Positions 42,725 through 52,489 of a stretch of 64,000 nt of DNA are shown here, one piece after another. Positions within the stretch are counted from its first letter, which is position 1. Each line of letters begins with the position of its first letter. This stretch comes from Acidobacteriota bacterium (GTDB taxonomy: Bacteria > Acidobacteriota > UBA890 > WLXD01), in NCBI GenBank assembly GCA_029263295.1, contig JAJCXT010000092.1, forward strand, positions 1 through 64,000, written 5' to 3'. The notes beneath the pieces were generated by a model. The model ran no database searches. It was not told the DNA's origin and worked only from the letters and a program-made list of their open reading frames with translations. A program made the position numbers and the translations under genes.

Positions 42725-45250
42725 CTAACCGCCGATCACGTAACTCGCTTCCAGCGCCGCGCCGATCGACTGCGCTAGATCCGACAGGTGATAGCGCGTC
42801 GCCGTATCACCAGCGCCGCGCGCGCCCGCCTCCAGGCGGTACTGCAGCTCGCCGAGCGCCCCACGCGCCACGGCCCGGAGCTCACCCGAAGAGCCGTCGT
42901 CCGTGATCTGAGTGATCAGCAGAGCCACGAATGAGCGCTGTAAAGCACGGCGATAGGGATCCACGCTGGAGCTGCTGGCACCGAGTTCCGCGAAGATCCC
43001 GGTCGCGAGGTCGCTGGTCATCTCAGCGAGGGTGTAGGTCGGGGAGGTGCTCGTCGCTTCGACAGCCACCAGCCGCGCCACCCGGCCGGGGCTATACAAC
43101 GTCCGTAACAGACGCTGTTGCGACACGTCGAGGCGCGCCACCATGGACGTCATGCCGATACGCGTCAGGACGTCGTCTGTGACCAGCCACGGCTGCACCT
43201 TGAACCCGTTCTCGAGCAGGAACGCCACCGCGTCCGCCTGCCGCTCGCGGGCCAACGGCGTGTACACGGAAGCATCCTGGCCATAGACCATGCGGTTGAT
43301 CTCAACACCGCCAACCAGGCTCGCGACGTGTCCGAGCTCGCGATCGCGCTGGCCGATGATGTTGGCGTGCATGGTGTTCAACAACGAGTAGTCCTCGCCC
43401 TCTTCACCGGTGGCCTGCACGACGAAGCTCGCCACGCGCTCCAGGTTCAGCAGCCCGAGGCGCGTAGCCTCGATGGCATCGGCCGAAAGATCCTCGGTCT
43501 GCGCCAGAGGATCGATACCGAACGACCCGAAGCGTAGGCAGGCATCGTCGAGTTGCCGCGCCGCAATGCGACCCAGGAAGTCCTTCTCGTCGTCCGCCGA
43601 CGCCGCACCCGCGACAGGCGTGTAGCCCCACTCGGTAGCGAAACGATCATAGGGCCCTATGCGCGGAATCAACCGTGCCCCGTCGCCCGGCTGCGCGACA
43701 TAGTTGAAGCGGCCGTAGTCCATGATCGAGGCCTCGTTGCCGTTGGCCTCGGTGAACTCGCGACTGCGCAGCTGCGCGACGGTGTAGCAGGAGCTCGCCT
43801 TCATGTTGTGCTGGAAGCCCAACGTGTGTCCCACTTCATGCGCGGAGATATAGCGAATCAGCTCGCCCATTAGGTCGTCGGGCAACGGCAGATCCTGCGC
43901 GCGTGGATCCATGGGAGAGGCCTGCACGAAGTACCAGTTCCGGGCCAGCTGGATGACGTTGTGGTAGAAGCGGATGTCCGCCTCGAGGATCTCGCCGGTG
44001 CGCGGATCGTGGATATGCGGGCCGAAGGCATTCTGAACCGTCGACGGCAGCCAGCGAATCGTCGAATAGCGTGAATCCTCTGCGTCCCAGTCGGGATCCT
44101 CCTCCTCGGTCGGCGCGTCGCGCGCCACGATCGCATTGCTGAACCCGGCGGCCTCGAAAGCCTCCTGCCAGTCTTCAACGCCCTGGGCCATGTACGAGCG
44201 CCACTTCGCGGGAATGCCACGACCAATGTAGTAGACGATCGGCTGCACGGGATCCGACACCGCGGCGTCCGGATCCTGCTTCTCGAGCCGCCAGCGCGTC
44301 ACGTAGCGAACGTTGTCGACCTCGTGCGAATCGGAGCTGTAGTTCTCGTACCCGAGTGAGAAGAAGCCCACCCGCGCGTCGAAGTTGCGCGGCATCATTG
44401 GGTCGTCCGGCAACTTCACCATGCTGTGGTGCAGCTCGACCGTGACTGAACCCAGTGTTCGATCGCTACGGCGCGGTGCCGGGATGCGGCTCGACTGTTG
44501 CTGAAACGGGTTACTTGGACTCTTGGAGAAAGTGGCCAGCACACGCGTTTCAACGTTCATCGGAAACGCCTTCACCGAGGTAAAGAAGCTCCGTGACTTG
44601 TCCATTCGCTGCACGTCGCGCAGCTGCACCTTGGGCGAGAACTCGGGCACGTCGTCCATGAACAGGCCGGTGACGTCGATCACCGCGGCGCCGTCTTCGG
44701 CGTAGGCGACAACGTCGAACTTCCTGATGATCGCCGGCACGGTCGAGGCATCCACGGCGATGGCCTCGTGTGTGCCCTCCTGCGCGCGCAGGTTGTACTC
44801 GACGTTACGCAGCAGGATGTGATCATCATGCTTGTCCCAACGAACGACACGGTTCTGCGCCTGCGTCCCGCCATAGCCGTAGCTGGTCTGGGTGCGGGCG
44901 ATCTGCGTTACCCAGATGAACTCACCGCCGAACTCGCTGACGGGAATCTCGTAGTACAGCTTGTCGTCGATGCGGTGGGTCTTGAAGACGCCCTCGCGCG
45001 TCTCGGCCTCGTCGGTGATGACCTCATCGTACGGCTTGATCTTGCCGTTCTTCTCTTCCTCCTCACCCTTCTCAGCCTCGTCACCTTCCTCTGCCGCCTG
45101 CTCCTCTTCCTCCTCCTGCTTCGGCTTGTCCTCTTCCTGGGCCGGCACCATGGGCACGACGGGCGCCGCGGCGAGGGCGGCGGGAGCTACCGCCAACAGG
45201 AACGTCAGGAGGACAGACAGCGCGACAGCAGACAGGCGAAGGGAACGCAT
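42725..45250 (-). CDS. Secreted zinc metalloprotease (DUF5117/DUF4953 type)
   Basis: This 841-residue protein has a signal peptide (LSVLLTFLLAVAPAALAAA), then an acidic linker with runs of Glu and Lys (EEDKPKQEEEEEQAAEEGDE), the DUF5117-like N-terminal beta region and the metzincin-like catalytic site HEVGHTLGFQH (His471, Glu472, His475, His481). SIMDYGRFNYVAQPGD follows as the Met-turn-like segment. The family is frequent in Bacteroidetes, Acidobacteria and Xanthomonadales and is presumed to be a periplasmic or surface endopeptidase. GGAG precedes the ATG. The next gene upstream is divergent and encodes another secreted metalloprotease. Confidence 0.9.
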   Translation of the reverse strand: MRSLRLSAVALSVLLTFLLAVAPAALAAAPVVPMVPAQEEDKPKQEEEEEQAAEEGDEAEKGEEEEKNGKIKPYDEVITDEAETREGVFKTHRIDDKLYYEIPVSEFGGEFIWVTQIARTQTSYGYGGTQAQNRVVRWDKHDDHILLRNVEYNLRAQEGTHEAIAVDASTVPAIIRKFDVVAYAEDGAAVIDVTGLFMDDVPEFSPKVQLRDVQRMDKSRSFFTSVKAFPMNVETRVLATFSKSPSNPFQQQSSRIPAPRRSDRTLGSVTVELHHSMVKLPDDPMMPRNFDARVGFFSLGYENYSSDSHEVDNVRYVTRWRLEKQDPDAAVSDPVQPIVYYIGRGIPAKWRSYMAQGVEDWQEAFEAAGFSNAIVARDAPTEEEDPDWDAEDSRYSTIRWLPSTVQNAFGPHIHDPRTGEILEADIRFYHNVIQLARNWYFVQASPMDPRAQDLPLPDDLMGELIRYISAHEVGHTLGFQHNMKASSCYTVAQLRSREFTEANGNEASIMDYGRFNYVAQPGDGARLIPRIGPYDRFATEWGYTPVAGAASADDEKDFLGRIAARQLDDACLRFGSFGIDPLAQTEDLSADAIEATRLGLLNLERVASFVVQATGEEGEDYSLLNTMHANIIGQRDRELGHVASLVGGVEINRMVYGQDASVYTPLARERQADAVAFLLENGFKVQPWLVTDDVLTRIGMTSMVARLDVSQQRLLRTLYSPGRVARLVAVEATSTSPTYTLAEMTSDLATGIFAELGASSSSVDPYRRALQRSFVALLITQITDDGSSGELRAVARGALGELQYRLEAGARGAGDTATRYHLSDLAQSIGAALEASYVIGG

Positions 45251-45430
45251 TCGATCTCCGGGTAAGGCGAAAATGAGTCGGGCAAACCGAGGCTACCACC
45301 CGGCCCCCCGCGAGTCTGTGACCGTCCCGGTGCTTGTTGTTGTCGAGCTCTCCACCAACGGGCGGCGGGCATGTGTGGAAACGGTACCGTCGAAGCAGGA
45401 TAATGCTGGAGGTTCCTGGCTCAGAGAATG

Positions 45431-45435
45431 GGAGG
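45431..45435 (+). promoter_or_regulatory. Ribosome binding site deciding the GTG start at 45441
   Basis: GGAGG is followed by a 5-nt spacer and GTG, which puts the signal peptide at the N-terminus of the metalloprotease. Confidence 0.65.
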
Positions 45436-45440
45436 TTGCC

Positions 45441-46703
45441 GTGAGGATGGTCGGATGGGCGCTGGTCACAATGTCGCTGGTGGTGGCGACGGGTGGAACA
45501 GGCAATGCTCACGGGCAGACCGAAGTCCGGGTAGACCTCTTTTCTCGAGCCCAACGACTGCCCGCGGAGCGAACCGCCCAGGACCCGCTCGCGACTCGTG
45601 CTACATGGGAGGTGCGGCTCAACGCCTCCTTGCTGCAAGTGTCGGAACCCTCGTCGGCTCTTCGCCTCGCTCTACCCGGCGGCACGATCGCCGATCTCGA
45701 CCTGGACTACGTGCAGAACGACCAGTTCAATGGGCAAGCCTGGATCGGCCACGTCAGCGGCACCGAACGACGCGCCATCTTCATGGTGGACGGCGACTCT
45801 GTCGCAGGTCACGTGAACCTCGGCCGGGCGTCGTTGGAGATTCGTCCACGCCGCGGACGGCAGCACGCCATCGACCTCGTTGACACGACCCTGCTGGCGC
45901 CGGAAGCCCCACCCATCGCTGTGCCGCACCGCGCGAAAGGGCGGATGAGCGCGGCCGAGGCCGCCGACAACGGCAAGGTGTTCGACGTGATGGTCCTCTA
46001 TACGAAGAACACGGTGGCCGGTGCGGGCAGCAACAAAGCCATTCGCATGCTGATCAAACTCGGGGTCACCGAGACCAACGTGGCTTTCGCCGACAGCAAG
46101 GTCATCCCTCGCATACGACTGGTCAAGCTGGCCAAAGACCCCTACAAGGAGACTGGCGACGCGTTCACGGATGTCGAGCGTCTACGAACTCTCGGCGATG
46201 GCCACTGGGTGAAGGTCGACCGGCTGCGCGATCGCTTTGGCGCCGACTTCGTCGTTGGCATCGTCGAACTGATCGGAATCGGCGGCGTGGCGTTCACGAT
46301 GAATGGCGTCAGCCCGGCCTTCGAGCGCTCGGCTGTGGCCCTTGTGCGGCGACCCCACATCAGCCCCGGCTACACCTTCGCCCACGAACTGGGCCACAAT
46401 TTCGGTCTACTCCATGATCGGGCGAATGCCCGTCTCGCTTCTGATTCGCGTTTCCGCGGCAGCAACCGCGCGTATTCCTTCTCCTATGGCTACGCCGACG
46501 TGCCCGGCAACTTCCGCACGATCATGGCGTACGCGCCGCCCGAGCCGCGCATCCTCCGATGGGCGAATCCGAAGAAGACCTTCAACGGGCGGCCAACTGG
46601 GATCGACCGGCGTGAGTCGGACTCCGCTGACGCTCGTATATCGATCAACAGAGCGCGCAGGACCCTGGCCAACTTCCGCCCGTGCACCAAGAAGTGCGGC
46701 TGA
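45441..46703 (+). CDS. Secreted adamalysin/reprolysin-like metalloprotease
   Basis: The 420-residue protein begins with a signal peptide (MVGWALVTMSLVVATGGTGNAHG), has a propeptide of about 150 residues, and a catalytic domain from about residue 175 (KVFDVMVLYTKNTVAGAG). The extended zinc motif HELGHNFGLLHD (His315, Glu316, His319, His325) is that of M12B-type metzincins, and RTIMAYAP is the Met-turn. It ends in CTKKCG, so a disulfide is possible. GTG at 45441 is selected because GGAGG stands 5 nt upstream; ATG 45447 is a second choice and the ORF-track start lies inside another gene's signal region. It would be secreted to degrade external protein. Confidence 0.9.
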   Translation: MRMVGWALVTMSLVVATGGTGNAHGQTEVRVDLFSRAQRLPAERTAQDPLATRATWEVRLNASLLQVSEPSSALRLALPGGTIADLDLDYVQNDQFNGQAWIGHVSGTERRAIFMVDGDSVAGHVNLGRASLEIRPRRGRQHAIDLVDTTLLAPEAPPIAVPHRAKGRMSAAEAADNGKVFDVMVLYTKNTVAGAGSNKAIRMLIKLGVTETNVAFADSKVIPRIRLVKLAKDPYKETGDAFTDVERLRTLGDGHWVKVDRLRDRFGADFVVGIVELIGIGGVAFTMNGVSPAFERSAVALVRRPHISPGYTFAHELGHNFGLLHDRANARLASDSRFRGSNRAYSFSYGYADVPGNFRTIMAYAPPEPRILRWANPKKTFNGRPTGIDRRESDSADARISINRARRTLANFRPCTKKCG

Positions 46704-46751
46704 GCGGAAGAAACGTCGAGCGGCTAGTGGGCGCCAACGTGAGCGCGGAAC

Positions 46752-47999
46752 TTACCGATAGGCGATAGCACCGCCGCAGCCGGCACAGGCCTTGCCGTGA
46801 CCTTGGGCGAACGCGCCGTAGCCGCCAACAAGGATGGTCTTGTTGGCGAAGGCTACCGACCAACCGAGGAACTCTGACACCTCGGAGTTGGGATACGTCG
46901 AGAGCAGTTTCTCGCGGCGTTCCCAAGTGCCCCGGCGACGTTTGAACAGGTACGTCGCGCCGTTGTCGTCGCCCCCCACGTCTTCCCAGGGCGCCCCGAC
47001 AAGGACCAGCTTGCCGTTGGTGGCAACGCTGAGACCGAAGTAGTCGGTACTCCCGTCGCTAGCGCCGTCACCGACGAGCGTAGCGTCCAGAGCCCACTTA
47101 CGTCCCTTCTTTCGATACACGAAAGCTCTACCCTGCAGCTCCGTCGGACGGCTCTCTCCCGAGGCACCGACTACCAGTGTGCGCTTCCGAATCGACACAG
47201 AACTCCCGAATCGCTCATCCGGCCGCTCCGAGGGCGAGATGAGCCTGGTGGTCTCACGCCACGTCACACGACCGGTCCGCGCTCCCACCGACCTGGCGAA
47301 GACGAACGCCGCGCCGGATCGCAGCAGGTCGCCAACCGCCGCTGTCGAACCAATGGCGACCGTGCCGCCATCGGTCGCGACGGAAAAGGCTCCGTCCTGC
47401 GTCCGCAGCGACGACCCCACCAGCGTGACCTCTTTGGTCCACCCGTCTTCGCCACGGCGGAACACATAGGCGCCCGGCGTAAGGGACCCGACCACGATGG
47501 TGTCGCCGGACACCCCGACGGATATGCCGAACGCATCTCCTGGAGCCACGTCGTCGGAGAGTAGCTGTTGCGCCAGCGACCACCCGCCGGACTCCCTCTC
47601 GAACACGTAAGCGGCACCGCCATTCGCAGCGCCATCATCGTCAGCCGGCGCTCCGACCACGATCGTGTCGCCATCGATCGCCACGCTCTTGCCGAACTGG
47701 TCGCCCCGGCTGCCCGATGGAGCTCGCAACCGGAACGGCCCCGTCCAGTCGCTACCTGAGCGCTCGTAGACGTACGTCGACCCCTTCTTCCGTTCCGAAG
47801 ATCTGACCGGCGACCCTATGACAGCGGTGTCACCGCTCCCGGCCACCGCAGCCCCGAACCAGTCGCCCCAGGCGCGATGGCCCAGCAAGATCTCGGTGCC
47901 CACGCGCCGCGCTTGCGCAACATCGCCGCTGCAGAGGAGAGCCACTCCAGCGAGAGCGAGAATCCAGCTGAGACGACTTGAACGAAGCGGCCAACGCAT
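46752..47999 (-). CDS. Secreted FG-GAP repeat beta-propeller protein
   Basis: This 415-residue protein has a signal peptide (LSWILALAGVALLCSGDVAQA) and about seven repeats with the pattern of FG-GAP/integrin-like blades: DWFGAAVAGSGDTAVIGSP, DQFGKSVAIDGDTIVVGAP, DAFGISVGVSGDTIVVGS, ERFGSSVSIRKRTLVVGAS, DYFGLSVATNGKLVLVGAP and FLGWSVAFANKTILVGG. Calcium-binding Asp-rich loops of true integrins are only partly kept. Such proteins are extracellular binding modules with no known reaction. It ends with a CAGCGG stretch and converges with the adamalysin-like gene, 48 nt apart. GGAGG precedes the ATG. Confidence 0.88.
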   Translation of the reverse strand: MRWPLRSSRLSWILALAGVALLCSGDVAQARRVGTEILLGHRAWGDWFGAAVAGSGDTAVIGSPVRSSERKKGSTYVYERSGSDWTGPFRLRAPSGSRGDQFGKSVAIDGDTIVVGAPADDDGAANGGAAYVFERESGGWSLAQQLLSDDVAPGDAFGISVGVSGDTIVVGSLTPGAYVFRRGEDGWTKEVTLVGSSLRTQDGAFSVATDGGTVAIGSTAAVGDLLRSGAAFVFARSVGARTGRVTWRETTRLISPSERPDERFGSSVSIRKRTLVVGASGESRPTELQGRAFVYRKKGRKWALDATLVGDGASDGSTDYFGLSVATNGKLVLVGAPWEDVGGDDNGATYLFKRRRGTWERREKLLSTYPNSEVSEFLGWSVAFANKTILVGGYGAFAQGHGKACAGCGGAIAYR

Positions 48000-48080
48000 A
48001 CAACCTCCAGCTCCCCGAGGAAAAAGCCGGCCCTATTATGCCTGCCGCAACGCCGCCGAGCACCAGTCAACGCGCTACTT

Positions 48081-49211
48081 CTATCTGGCCTTCGCCGTTC
48101 CGCTGATCTCTGCCAATTCGTAGCGGTAGTTGATCTCGATCTCGCGCTCGATGTTCTCGATGCGGTCGTCGGGCTTCACATGAGCCTCCAGCAGCGTTTC
48201 GTTGTCGTAGGCCATGTAGCCGTAGCGCTCACGGAAACGCTCCCAGATCTCAGGCCCGGCGTACACGTCGTAGCCGGCCTCGAACGCGTACCGAGTACCG
48301 ACCCGGTCCGCCTGGGCTTCCATGTCAGAGCCATAGCCCGCCGTCCACATGCGGGTGCCGGCAAGCGCCGCCACCTGGCCGACGTCGCGTGCGGTGCCGC
48401 CCGGCATCAACCCGAGCAGGACGCTCGCGCCCACGCTGGCGAGGGTCTGCTGCCACCAAGACGCGCCGGTGTCCTTGCGCGCGTGCTCGTGGGTGTAGTG
48501 GGCGAGTTCGTGACCGAGGACGATCGCCAGTTCGTCGTCGCTCAGCGCATCAATCAGACCCGTGTTGACCCAGATCGAGCCATTGGGCATCGCGACGGCA
48601 TTCCACAGTTCGGCTTCCACCACGTACATACGAATCTCGCCAGGCGCGAGGTATGGCGGCTTCAGATTGTTCATGATGCGCTCCACGCGCACGACCCGAT
48701 CGTCATAGTCGATGATGTCGCCGATAACCACCTGGTGGTCGCCCTCGTCCTGGTAGACATAGCCCACCTGAGCCCAGGCGTTCTCGAGATTATTGGCCAT
48801 CGACTCGACCGAACCTGACAGGAACTCGCGAACATTGGGCTCCGACTCGATCTTGTCGGCAACGATGAGCCCTTCCGAAATGCGCACGCCTTCTACTTTG
48901 AAGCGGTAGCCGAGCTTCACGTCGGCGGGGTTGGGGACATCTTCGCCAATCATCTCGGTGCCGACCCAGATCCGCACTCGCTGGCCGTCGGAGATAAAGA
49001 TCCCGCCCTTGCGGAACTCGGCATAGGCTTCGATTTCGATCGGAAGACCCGCCGGAAGCGCCTCGCTCTCGAAGACCGGGCGCTCTTTCTGTTCCTGTTC
49101 TTCCTGTGCCTGCTGGTGGTCTTGCGCCGCGGCCGCACCAACGACGGAGAGCGTAGTCAGAACCAGAAAGACAGCAAGAAGCGCGCGGCATGATCGCGCG
49201 AAAATGCGCAT
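48081..49211 (-). CDS. Periplasmic M48-family metalloprotease
   Basis: The 376-residue protein has a signal peptide (LLAVFLVLTTLSVVGAAAAQ), a Gln/Glu-rich segment, a beta-rich domain of about 100 residues (PIEIEAYAEFRKGGIFISDGQ), and the M48 catalytic domain at about 190-340. HELAHYTHEHA (His234, Glu235, His238) and the later Glu in SDMEAQADRVGTRYA bind zinc. BepA/YfgC-like peptidases assist outer-membrane assembly and clear misfolded proteins. TPRs typical of BepA are absent, so it may be a simpler homologue. ATG 49209-49211 is used since the longer ORF overlaps the divergent BNR gene. Confidence 0.9.
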   Translation of the reverse strand: MRIFARSCRALLAVFLVLTTLSVVGAAAAQDHQQAQEEQEQKERPVFESEALPAGLPIEIEAYAEFRKGGIFISDGQRVRIWVGTEMIGEDVPNPADVKLGYRFKVEGVRISEGLIVADKIESEPNVREFLSGSVESMANNLENAWAQVGYVYQDEGDHQVVIGDIIDYDDRVVRVERIMNNLKPPYLAPGEIRMYVVEAELWNAVAMPNGSIWVNTGLIDALSDDELAIVLGHELAHYTHEHARKDTGASWWQQTLASVGASVLLGLMPGGTARDVGQVAALAGTRMWTAGYGSDMEAQADRVGTRYAFEAGYDVYAGPEIWERFRERYGYMAYDNETLLEAHVKPDDRIENIEREIEINYRYELAEISGTAKAR

Positions 49212-49277
49212 GAAAGACTCCGAGAGTCGGCGGGGACGCCTCGACAGCAACGTAACATTCAGGATAACTACTCCGCT

Positions 49278-50342
49278 ATGAGGCATTCAGCACGCACGTT
49301 CGCTTCCCTACTCGTTGTACTTTCCCTGTCGCTGCTTCTCGCGCTCTCGACAACGGTCGTTGCGCAGCAACCTCACCTCGAGTGGGCGCTGCAGGAGTCC
49401 GGCACCGACGCGAGTCTGCGCGGGCTCTCCGCCGTCAGCGACCGGGTCGCCTGGGCCACCGGATCGAACGGCACCTGGCTGCGAACGATCGACGGCGGCG
49501 CCTCCTGGCAAGGCGGGCAGATCGCCGGGGCCGAGGAACTGGGTGTTCGCGACATTCACGCTTTCGACGAACTCCACGCGGTCGCGCTCACAATCGGCTC
49601 GCCGGGGCGCGTCTACCGCACGCACGATGGCGGCTACAGCTGGCAGCTGGTGTTCGAGGATGACCGTCCCGAGGTGTTCTTCAACTGCATGGACTTCGCC
49701 GACGAAAAGCGCGGCTATGCCGTAGGCGACCCTATGGGCGGGCGCTTCCTCTTCATCGAAACGCGCGACGGTGGCAAGAACTGGGCGCCACTTTCCGCTC
49801 CGAGTCGCCCCGAGCCGGGCGACGGCGAGGCTCAGTTCGCCGCCAGTGGCACATGCTTGCAGGCACGTGGCGAAAACGTGTGGATAGGAAGTGGTGGCAG
49901 CCGCGCACGGGTGTTCCGGTCTCCGGACCGCGGTCGCACCTGGGATGCTGCCTCCACGACGCTGCAACACGGTGCAGCATCCAAGGGTGTTTTCGGGCTG
50001 CTGTTCTGGACCGATCGCGACGGTGTCGTGGTGGGCGGCGACTACACCCGGGAAACCGACCCTACAGACGGACTCGCCATCACCACGGATGGTGGCGCCA
50101 GCTGGAGCGCGGGTGGCGGCACCAGGCCGGGTGGCTTTCGGTCAGCCGTAGTGCGTTCGCAGCAGGACGGTTTCGCAGCGCTTGTGGCGGTAGGCCCCTC
50201 CGGCAGCGACCTGTCCCTGGACGATGGCCGCGCCTGGACGCCGATCGAAGGCCCCGGATTCCACGTGGTGAGTCTCGCTGCCGACGGCACCATCTGGGCC
50301 GCCGGCGCAGAGGGCCGGATCGCGAGGCTAGTCCGCCGATAG
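49278..50342 (+). CDS. Secreted BNR-repeat protein, Ycf48-like
   Basis: This 354-residue protein has a signal peptide (LLVVLSLSLLLALSTTVVAQ) and a propeller of BNR/YCF48-type repeats, seen as RTIDGGASWQGG, RTHDGGYSWQLV, ETRDGGKNWAPL, RSPDRGRTWDAA, TTDGGASWSAGG and SLDDGRAWTPI. Ycf48/HCF136 proteins help photosystem II assembly in phototrophs, but in heterotrophs the family is secreted and of unknown role, sometimes labelled oxidoreductase without evidence. It is divergent from the M48 gene with 66 nt between starts. The other BNR protein at 15757 is three times longer and not a close copy. Confidence 0.85.
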   Translation: MRHSARTFASLLVVLSLSLLLALSTTVVAQQPHLEWALQESGTDASLRGLSAVSDRVAWATGSNGTWLRTIDGGASWQGGQIAGAEELGVRDIHAFDELHAVALTIGSPGRVYRTHDGGYSWQLVFEDDRPEVFFNCMDFADEKRGYAVGDPMGGRFLFIETRDGGKNWAPLSAPSRPEPGDGEAQFAASGTCLQARGENVWIGSGGSRARVFRSPDRGRTWDAASTTLQHGAASKGVFGLLFWTDRDGVVVGGDYTRETDPTDGLAITTDGGASWSAGGGTRPGGFRSAVVRSQQDGFAALVAVGPSGSDLSLDDGRAWTPIEGPGFHVVSLAADGTIWAAGAEGRIARLVRR

Positions 50343-50398
50343 GCTCACGAGTGGCGGCGAACTCACCGACATCTGACTGGTAGGGGCGGCCAGTGCTC

Positions 50399-52486
50399 CT
50401 AGACGTCTAGAGTCCGCTTCGCCTCACCACCTACGCGACCGCGACGGCAGGCGTCGGTAACCATGAAGTCGGCAGAGTGACGTGACTGCACGTCTACCGC
50501 TTCGGCGAGCGTCGCCGCACAGGAGCCCTGCACACAGTCGACGATCGCCTTGCGCGCGGCCTCGAGCGCCGGATCGCCGGTGGCCAGGCCAGGCACCTCG
50601 GTGGGCACGCCTGAAACAGCACCCTCCTCGAGCGGCCGCCGAACGATCCCATGATCACCATCAGTCGCCAGCGCCCACACGAGCGGCAGACACTCGTCCA
50701 TGATGCCGACAGCATCGACGAGCCAACCGGCAGCTTTCTCGCCACCGACGAAGCGGCCGCTGAGCAACATCTGCATCAGCTTGGCATGCCCCGCGCCATC
50801 CGTGCGACGGAACGGCCAGTGACAGCCTTCCATGCCGGGAACGACGGGTAGTGTGACCTCGGGGAATCCCAGCGTCGCGTCATCGACAGCCACCACGTAG
50901 TGGCAATGGCTCATCAGTTCGAGCATGCCACCGAGACAGCGCTTGCCGTTGATGAAGCCCACCGAAACCACGAACTCGTCATTGAGCCGACGTGCGGTCT
51001 TCGACCAGTCGTTGGAGACCGCGAAGCCGGCATCGGTGTCCTCGAGGGCTGGGAAGAAGTTGCTGGTGTCGGCACCGACGAGCTGCCCCGCGAGGTGGAA
51101 ATCGCCGGTCAGGATGACTCGCTCGATAGCGGCCGCCTTGAGCCAGTCGATAGCGCGATTCAGCTCGGCGTCAACGTCATGGTTGTAGGCCTCGCGACCG
51201 ATGGTCACGACACCGACCGTACCGTCGTGCTCGGCATTGACGTACAGCTGCTGCCACTCGGCCGACTCGATCGCTGCCAGCGTATCGGGGTGCCAGGCGG
51301 CGCCCGCGGCGTCCGGGTGCAGGGCGTGGTACCGCTCCACGGTGGCGATCACCGCTTCGGCCCCGGCAGCGCGCATCATCGCCAGCGTGCCTGAACGGAA
51401 TTGCGCACACTGCTCACCGATGAGGTTCATCATCGCCAGATGCGCACGCTGCTCCTGCAGCATCAAGGTGGTCATCTGAAACATCGGACCGTACAGCCAT
51501 GTGCGCAGTTCGTCGTTTGCGGCGGCCTCCAGTGACCAGTCCACCATCGGGCGGAAGTGGTTGGGCGGATACCAGTTCAATCCGGTGTCCTTGCGCTCAT
51601 CGAGCATTGGCGTGGGCCGGAACACCTCGCCGTAGTTCTCCGCCAGGTGGTGCAGACACGACCAGGTGAGGAAGTCCGCGCCCTTGGCACCGATCGCATC
51701 GTGCGCGCGGAAGGGGTTCGCCCCAATCAGGCGACGCACATGCTTGTCGATCTTCCAGAAAGGCATGTTCGAAGCATCGTGGTAGCGCAGCCCGGCGAGA
51801 GTAACGCCGCAGAACAGCACGTCGAGGACGAACGACCAGTTGTCACTCACCCGCATCGGCTGCAGCCCGAGAGCCCAGAGCATGCGCGTCACATCCGACG
51901 TTTCCTGCTCCACGATCTCGTAGATCTTGTTGATCTCGTGTGGGAAGGCGGGGTGAGCCACGCCAACGCCGAGTTGCTCGCTCGGGAAGCCCGAGGTGAC
52001 CGAGCGGATCTCGATCTCTGGATAACGACCGCGGAAGAGGTCGTAGTGCCCCTTCTTGATCTCGAGGATCTCGGGAATGGCCTCGAGCAGGAAGCGCGGG
52101 TTGTAGCGATCGAGCTCGGTGGGCAACGTGGCGCCGTCGTAGCTGATGCGCACGATGTTCTGCATGATGCCGTCGGCACCGTCGCGGCCGAACGCTCGTA
52201 CCAGGCCGCTGTAGTGCTTGCTGATGCCATCGGGCGCGCTGGGCAGGTCAAGCGCCACGATGGGCACGCCGTAGGGCTGCAGACGCGAGCCCAGCTGCAT
52301 CGCCTTGCCCGAACCGACGATACCGTTGGCGCCGGAAATCACCAGCGCGCCACGCTCGCCGGTCGGGCCGAAGACCGCATCGACGGCCGCATCCGGCGTT
52401 ACCGGCATCGCGCCGTTGGCGAAGATATCTCGCACTGTGCCGAGATCGAGCGTCTCCAACGTTGTCTGACGCATTGTCGTAGTCAT
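50399..52486 (-). CDS. Bifunctional 3-hydroxyacyl-CoA dehydrogenase/enoyl-CoA hydratase, reversed domain order
   Basis: The 695-residue enzyme has a nucleotide-binding dehydrogenase domain first (LVISGANGIVGSGKAMQLGSRL; 3HCDH C-terminal region to about 320) and a crotonase domain second (about 420-600). Its crotonase oxyanion and acid-base residues are visible in LGGMLELMSHCHYVVAVDDA and LGFPEVTLPVVPGMEG. In FadB and FadJ the order is the opposite. It starts 3 nt after a thiolase gene with GGAGGGG in front, so the pair would carry out the last steps of a beta-oxidation round: hydration, NAD-dependent oxidation and thiolysis. The Rossmann signature GANGIVG departs from the usual GAGxMG, so the cofactor use deserves care. 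Confidence 0.82.
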   Translation of the reverse strand: MTTTMRQTTLETLDLGTVRDIFANGAMPVTPDAAVDAVFGPTGERGALVISGANGIVGSGKAMQLGSRLQPYGVPIVALDLPSAPDGISKHYSGLVRAFGRDGADGIMQNIVRISYDGATLPTELDRYNPRFLLEAIPEILEIKKGHYDLFRGRYPEIEIRSVTSGFPSEQLGVGVAHPAFPHEINKIYEIVEQETSDVTRMLWALGLQPMRVSDNWSFVLDVLFCGVTLAGLRYHDASNMPFWKIDKHVRRLIGANPFRAHDAIGAKGADFLTWSCLHHLAENYGEVFRPTPMLDERKDTGLNWYPPNHFRPMVDWSLEAAANDELRTWLYGPMFQMTTLMLQEQRAHLAMMNLIGEQCAQFRSGTLAMMRAAGAEAVIATVERYHALHPDAAGAAWHPDTLAAIESAEWQQLYVNAEHDGTVGVVTIGREAYNHDVDAELNRAIDWLKAAAIERVILTGDFHLAGQLVGADTSNFFPALEDTDAGFAVSNDWSKTARRLNDEFVVSVGFINGKRCLGGMLELMSHCHYVVAVDDATLGFPEVTLPVVPGMEGCHWPFRRTDGAGHAKLMQMLLSGRFVGGEKAAGWLVDAVGIMDECLPLVWALATDGDHGIVRRPLEEGAVSGVPTEVPGLATGDPALEAARKAIVDCVQGSCAATLAEAVDVQSRHSADFMVTDACRRGRVGGEAKRTLDV

Positions 52487-52489
52487 CGT

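Noticed and set aside
44961-45440. N-terminal extension of the adamalysin-like protease
   Set aside because: Ser-rich sequence antisense to the start of the DUF5117 metalloprotease. GGAGG and a signal peptide support GTG 45441.
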